Shown here one piece after another: positions 5,234-7,828 of a stretch of DNA of 7,828 nt (position 1 is the stretch's first letter; each line of letters starts with the position of its first letter). The stretch spans positions 1 to 7,828 of the forward strand of contig CAJUCO010000057.1 of the NCBI GenBank assembly GCA_910585245.1, given 5' to 3'. Position numbers and translations under genes: made by a program. Source of the stretch: an uncultured Oscillibacter sp. GTDB taxonomy: Bacteria > Bacillota > Clostridia > Oscillospirales > Oscillospiraceae. The notes below the pieces were generated by a model, which was given only the letters and a program-made list of their open reading frames with translations, had not been told where the DNA came from and ran no database searches.

Positions 5234-6562
5234 TTACTTGTTGGGGCTCTGGTTCAGCCAGTACATCCACATATCCTGCACGTCGGGATAGATGTTGTAG
5301 ATGGAAACCAGGTCGTTGGCCCGGGCGCCCAGCTCAGAGAGCTTGGCGGGGTTCTTCTCGTCGACAAAGTCGTCGCGCAGGGGCCAGTTGCCCATTTTAG
5401 TGAAGGGCTTCAGACCGCCGCTCTGGCAGTCCGCGCCGCCGGTGATGTAACGGATGAAGAGGCGGGCGCCGGCGGGGTTGTCGCAACCTCTAACCACGAA
5501 CATGGATTCGGTGTTCAGCAGAGCGGTGTAGGGGCTGAGGTTGATGCACCAGGCAATGTTGTAGCCGGACTCTTCCTGGTTTTCGATCTTACCGGCGGAA
5601 GCCAGGGCCAGGGCGGGACGGTCGGCGGTGGAGTTGTGAACGGCCAGAACCAGCTCGTCACCGTCGCCGATGAAGGTCATCTTGGCCTGGGTGAAGCGCC
5701 AGAGGTACTCCACACCGGCGTTGTTCTCGGGAACTTCGAAGGCAAAGCTGGAGGCGTCATAGGTATATTCCAGATCCTTGCCATAGGTGTCTTTGTAGGA
5801 CTGGGCCATTTCGTCCGCATTGTTGATGAAGCTGGCAAACAGGGAGAGATAGGCGGTTTCCTGGCCGATTTCCTTGGCATAGAGGGCAAATCTCTGGTTG
5901 CCGGCATCGTCCTTCTCGATGATTTCCCACCAGCTCTGAATGGGCTGGCCATCGGGGAACGCTGCGGTGTTGTAATACCAGAAGGACTGAGAGGAGTACA
6001 GAGGATAGCTGTACTTCAGGTTCTCCTCGGAGATGTGGGCGCAGATGTCCTTGGGATAGAAGGGCTCAATGACGCCGTTGGCATAGTATTCATGGAAGAC
6101 TTCGCCGTTGACGTCTTTGGTTTGCAGGACATCGGCGGTGATATTGTTGGTTTCATTTTCGATTTGGGCTTTGCTCAGAACCTCGTCGGAGTCCAGGTCG
6201 GCCACCACCAGGTCCAGCTCGGGATACATCTCTTCAAAGGGCTCTTCGGCTTTCAGCATCTTGGAGGAGGTGGCGTAGACGGTGATTTCCTTGTGGCCGT
6301 CAGCCGCTTCCTGCTTCGCCATTTCGTAGAGCTGTTCGTCGGTCATGTCGCTCCATTCGTCATAGTAGGGGCCATAGTTATTGGTATCGGTTTCCATATC
6401 ATAACCAATGGGCAAGGTGCTGGCGGTTTCGCCGGAGGGCTGGGTATCACCGGAGGGCTGGGTGGTGTCCCCCTGGGTGTCGCCACCCTTGTCACCGCCG
6501 CAGGCAGCCAGACTGAGGACCAAACTTAAGGCCATCAGCAGCGCAAAGAGTTTCTTCTTCAT
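5234..6562 (-). CDS. Extracellular solute-binding lipoprotein of an ABC importer (AfuA/FutA-like)
   Basis: This 442-residue protein captures a substrate outside the membrane and delivers it to an ABC permease. The N-terminus MKKKLFALLMALSLVLSLAAC is a type II signal peptide with lipobox LAAC and lipidation Cys21. A flexible Gly/Asp/Thr/Pro linker (about 22-50) with a DTQPSG repeat follows. The body resembles the COG1840 AfuA/FutA group: ITVYATSS (93-100), DLDSDEVLSKAQIE (122-135), and SFWYYNT (193-199). That group includes binders of ferric iron, phosphonates, phosphoglycerate and sugar phosphates, so the substrate cannot be named. The ATG at 6562 is supported by AAAGGAGA seven bases upstream. 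It follows the ATPase gene by 146 bases on the same strand and is probably the last gene of the transporter operon. Its length is somewhat above the usual 340-370 because of the linker and N-terminal extension. Confidence 0.9.
   Translation of the reverse strand: MKKKLFALLMALSLVLSLAACGGDKGGDTQGDTTQPSGDTQPSGETASTLPIGYDMETDTNNYGPYYDEWSDMTDEQLYEMAKQEAADGHKEITVYATSSKMLKAEEPFEEMYPELDLVVADLDSDEVLSKAQIENETNNITADVLQTKDVNGEVFHEYYANGVIEPFYPKDICAHISEENLKYSYPLYSSQSFWYYNTAAFPDGQPIQSWWEIIEKDDAGNQRFALYAKEIGQETAYLSLFASFINNADEMAQSYKDTYGKDLEYTYDASSFAFEVPENNAGVEYLWRFTQAKMTFIGDGDELVLAVHNSTADRPALALASAGKIENQEESGYNIAWCINLSPYTALLNTESMFVVRGCDNPAGARLFIRYITGGADCQSGGLKPFTKMGNWPLRDDFVDEKNPAKLSELGARANDLVSIYNIYPDVQDMWMYWLNQSPNK
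6432..6467 (-). repeat. Two-copy 18-base tandem repeat in the lipoprotein linker
   Basis: The 14 bases at 6432-6445 recur exactly at 6450-6463, an 18-base period encoding the residues DTQPSG twice in frame. It lies in the disordered linker just after the lipid-anchor Cys. Such a unit can change copy number by slippage without breaking the frame. Confidence 0.8.
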
Positions 6563-6645
6563 CAGATCTTCTCCTTTCGTTTTGGGAAAATAATGATGCT
6601 GGAATATGTATAGCCAAGGGGGCGAAAACGGGAGGTTAGCCCGTA

Positions 6646-6671
6646 CCCCGGCGGCGGGCCCGCCGCCGGGG
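6646..6671 (-). other. 26-base perfect palindrome between ATPase and solute-binding protein genes
   Basis: The two 13-base halves, 6646-6658 and 6659-6671, are exact reverse complements, made only of G and C, giving an RNA stem of about 11 bp with a tight loop. It lies 37 bases after the ATPase stop. On the minus strand only a distant CGTTTTCG follows, so it is not a classic terminator. It could protect the upstream mRNA end, give partial termination, or mark a processing site that lets the solute-binding protein be made in excess. I see no convincing promoter in the rest of 6563-6708. Confidence 0.6.
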
Positions 6672-6708
6672 ATGCGCCTCTTTGCCTATCCGGGAGGAAG
6701 GGGTGCTC

Positions 6709-7828
6709 TTAGACCGAGCGCTTGATGAGCCGGGTGGTCTCTTTATTATACACGTTGATTTTGTCTTGGTCAATGATGGCCCAGACTTTTTGGTCGATGT
6801 CATAGTGAGCCTGACCAATCTCCTTGGACAGGAACTCGTCCTCGCCGGCCTTTAAGGTGACGATGGTCTCGGAACCGGCGGGTTGGCTGGCGTACACGGT
6901 GACGGGGAGGGCGCCGTCCACAGGCTCCCGAGAGATGAGGATCTGCTCGGGACGGACGGCCAGCACGCAGTCGAACTCGCCGCTGGAGGGCCTTTGCTCG
7001 TTGGTCAGGTGCTCGGCGGCGAAGGTGTGATCGCCCAGCTCGCTCTTGACCACCAGCTGGCCGTTTTTCATTTCGGCCCTGCCGGGGACCAGGTTGATCC
7101 GGGGGTTGCCGATGAAGTCGGCGGCCTCCAGGTCAATGGGGTTGTTGTACAGCTCCATGGGGGTGGCCACCTGGTTCAGCTCGCCGGCTTTGAACAGGGC
7201 GATTTTGGTGGACATGGTCAGAGCTTCCACCTGGTCGTGGGTGACGTAGATAATGGTGGTGCCCAGTTCCTTGTGGAGGCGCTGGAGTTCGGAACGCATA
7301 TCGATGCGGAGCTTGGCGTCCAGGTTGGACAGGGGCTCGTCAAGCAGCAGCAGCTTGGGGCTGGAGGCCACGGCACGGGCAATGGCCACGCGCTGCTGCT
7401 GGCCGCCGGAGAGCTCCGTGGGATAGCGGTCCTTGTACATATCAATGCGCATCATCCGCAGGGAGTCCATGACCCGGCGGTCGATCTCGTCGTGGCTCAT
7501 CTTCTGGATTTTCAGGCCGAAGGAGATGTTGTTGTACACCGTCATGTGAGGCCACAGGGCGTAGGACTGGAACACCAGATTTAGCCCGCGCTTGCTGGGT
7601 TCGGCATAGTAGGCGTCGTCGGCGTTGATCATTTCCACCCCGTCAATGGTCATGATTCCGTTTTGGGGTTTTTCCAGACCGGAGACCACGCGGAGGGTGG
7701 TGGTCTTGCCGCAGCCGGAGGGACCCAGGAGGGTCATGAAATCTCCGTCTTCAATGGTCAGGTTAATATTGCGCAAGACGTGGTTATTGCCGTAAAATTT
7801 GTCAATATTTTTCAGTTCAATGCGGCTC
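6709..7828 (-). CDS. ABC importer ATP-binding protein (MalK/UgpC/PotA type), start codon just outside window
   Basis: This is the cytoplasmic ATPase that drives an ABC importer. The frame runs to the window edge: 372 residues are visible, beginning SRIELKNIDKFYGNNHVL. The last window base fits the third base of an ATG, GTG or TTG, so probably only the initiator is missing; the TTG at 7776 is internal. Motifs in visible numbering are Walker A GPSGCGKT (35-42), Q-loop FQSYALWPHMTV (Gln87), signature LSGGQ (139-143), Walker B LLLLDEP (Asp163, Glu164) and H-loop YVTHDQ (His197). After FIGNPRINLVPG (about 239-250) comes a TOBE-like C-terminal domain typical of importers for sugars, polyamines, iron or phosphonates. 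The solute-binding lipoprotein gene follows. No permease is visible, so it should lie upstream beyond the window. Every catalytic element is intact. Confidence 0.95.
   Translation of the reverse strand, partial: SRIELKNIDKFYGNNHVLRNINLTIEDGDFMTLLGPSGCGKTTTLRVVSGLEKPQNGIMTIDGVEMINADDAYYAEPSKRGLNLVFQSYALWPHMTVYNNISFGLKIQKMSHDEIDRRVMDSLRMMRIDMYKDRYPTELSGGQQQRVAIARAVASSPKLLLLDEPLSNLDAKLRIDMRSELQRLHKELGTTIIYVTHDQVEALTMSTKIALFKAGELNQVATPMELYNNPIDLEAADFIGNPRINLVPGRAEMKNGQLVVKSELGDHTFAAEHLTNEQRPSSGEFDCVLAVRPEQILISREPVDGALPVTVYASQPAGSETIVTLKAGEDEFLSKEIGQAHYDIDQKVWAIIDQDKINVYNKETTRLIKRSV

Noticed and set aside
5018..6529. 503-codon open frame on the + strand, antisense to the solute-binding protein gene
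   Set aside because: It lies opposite a well-supported lipoprotein gene with signal peptide and ribosome site. Its product is a Gly/Val/Leu-rich string with no recognisable domain, as expected from the complement of a GC-biased coding frame.
6585..6620. TATACAT/TACATATTC stretch upstream of the solute-binding protein as a promoter -10 box (minus strand)
   Set aside because: No plausible -35 sequence is present at the right distance; the area upstream is C-rich, so I could not support a promoter.
6883..7584. 233-codon open frame on the + strand, antisense to the ATPase
   Set aside because: The opposing frame carries all ABC ATPase motifs; this one has none and is a composition artefact.

Overview
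The window reads as chromosomal DNA of a GC-rich anaerobic Firmicute, most like the Oscillospiraceae gut group (Flavonifractor/Lawsonibacter/Oscillibacter type). This guess rests on strong G/C bias at third codon positions, clear AAGGAGG-type ribosome sites, a Gram-positive-style lipoprotein, and an arginine deiminase operon with a YfcC-type transporter. It is a protein-level impression, not a database match. I see no rRNA, tRNA, CRISPR array, transposase or phage gene.

Left part, + strand (1-3240): the 3' part of arcA (arginine deiminase), then a catabolic ornithine carbamoyltransferase (arcB) and a YfcC/DcuC-family membrane carrier that is probably the arginine/ornithine exchanger (arcD role). 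Together they would import arginine, deiminate it to citrulline and ammonia, split citrulline into ornithine and carbamoyl phosphate, and export ornithine. Carbamate kinase (arcC), the ATP-yielding last step, is not in the window.

Centre (3241-3423): a convergent intergenic region with a GC-rich hairpin behind the arc operon and a perfect hairpin behind the opposing minus-strand unit.

Middle part, - strand (5095 down to 3424): a tight three-gene unit read as four-helix membrane protein of unknown function, HAD-superfamily hydrolase, then glyoxalase-I-like VOC protein. Gaps are 6 and 13 bases. Just upstream of the unit lie two strong hairpins. One has a 20-bp perfect stem followed by a T5 run that abuts the ribosome site of the first gene, so it could be the terminator of the transporter operon, an attenuator, or an inserted palindromic element.

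Right part, - strand (7828 down to 5234): an ABC-transporter ATPase, apparently complete except for its start codon, followed by an extracellular solute-binding lipoprotein of the AfuA/FutA (iron, phosphonate or sugar-phosphate) type. A 26-base perfect palindrome lies between them. The permease gene or genes are presumably upstream, beyond the window edge.

Nothing here is a clear new defence or mobile system. The items most worth a second look are the palindrome/T-run in front of the three-gene unit, the HAD protein that lacks the usual second catalytic Asp, and the possible functional link between that HAD protein and the neighbouring uptake system.
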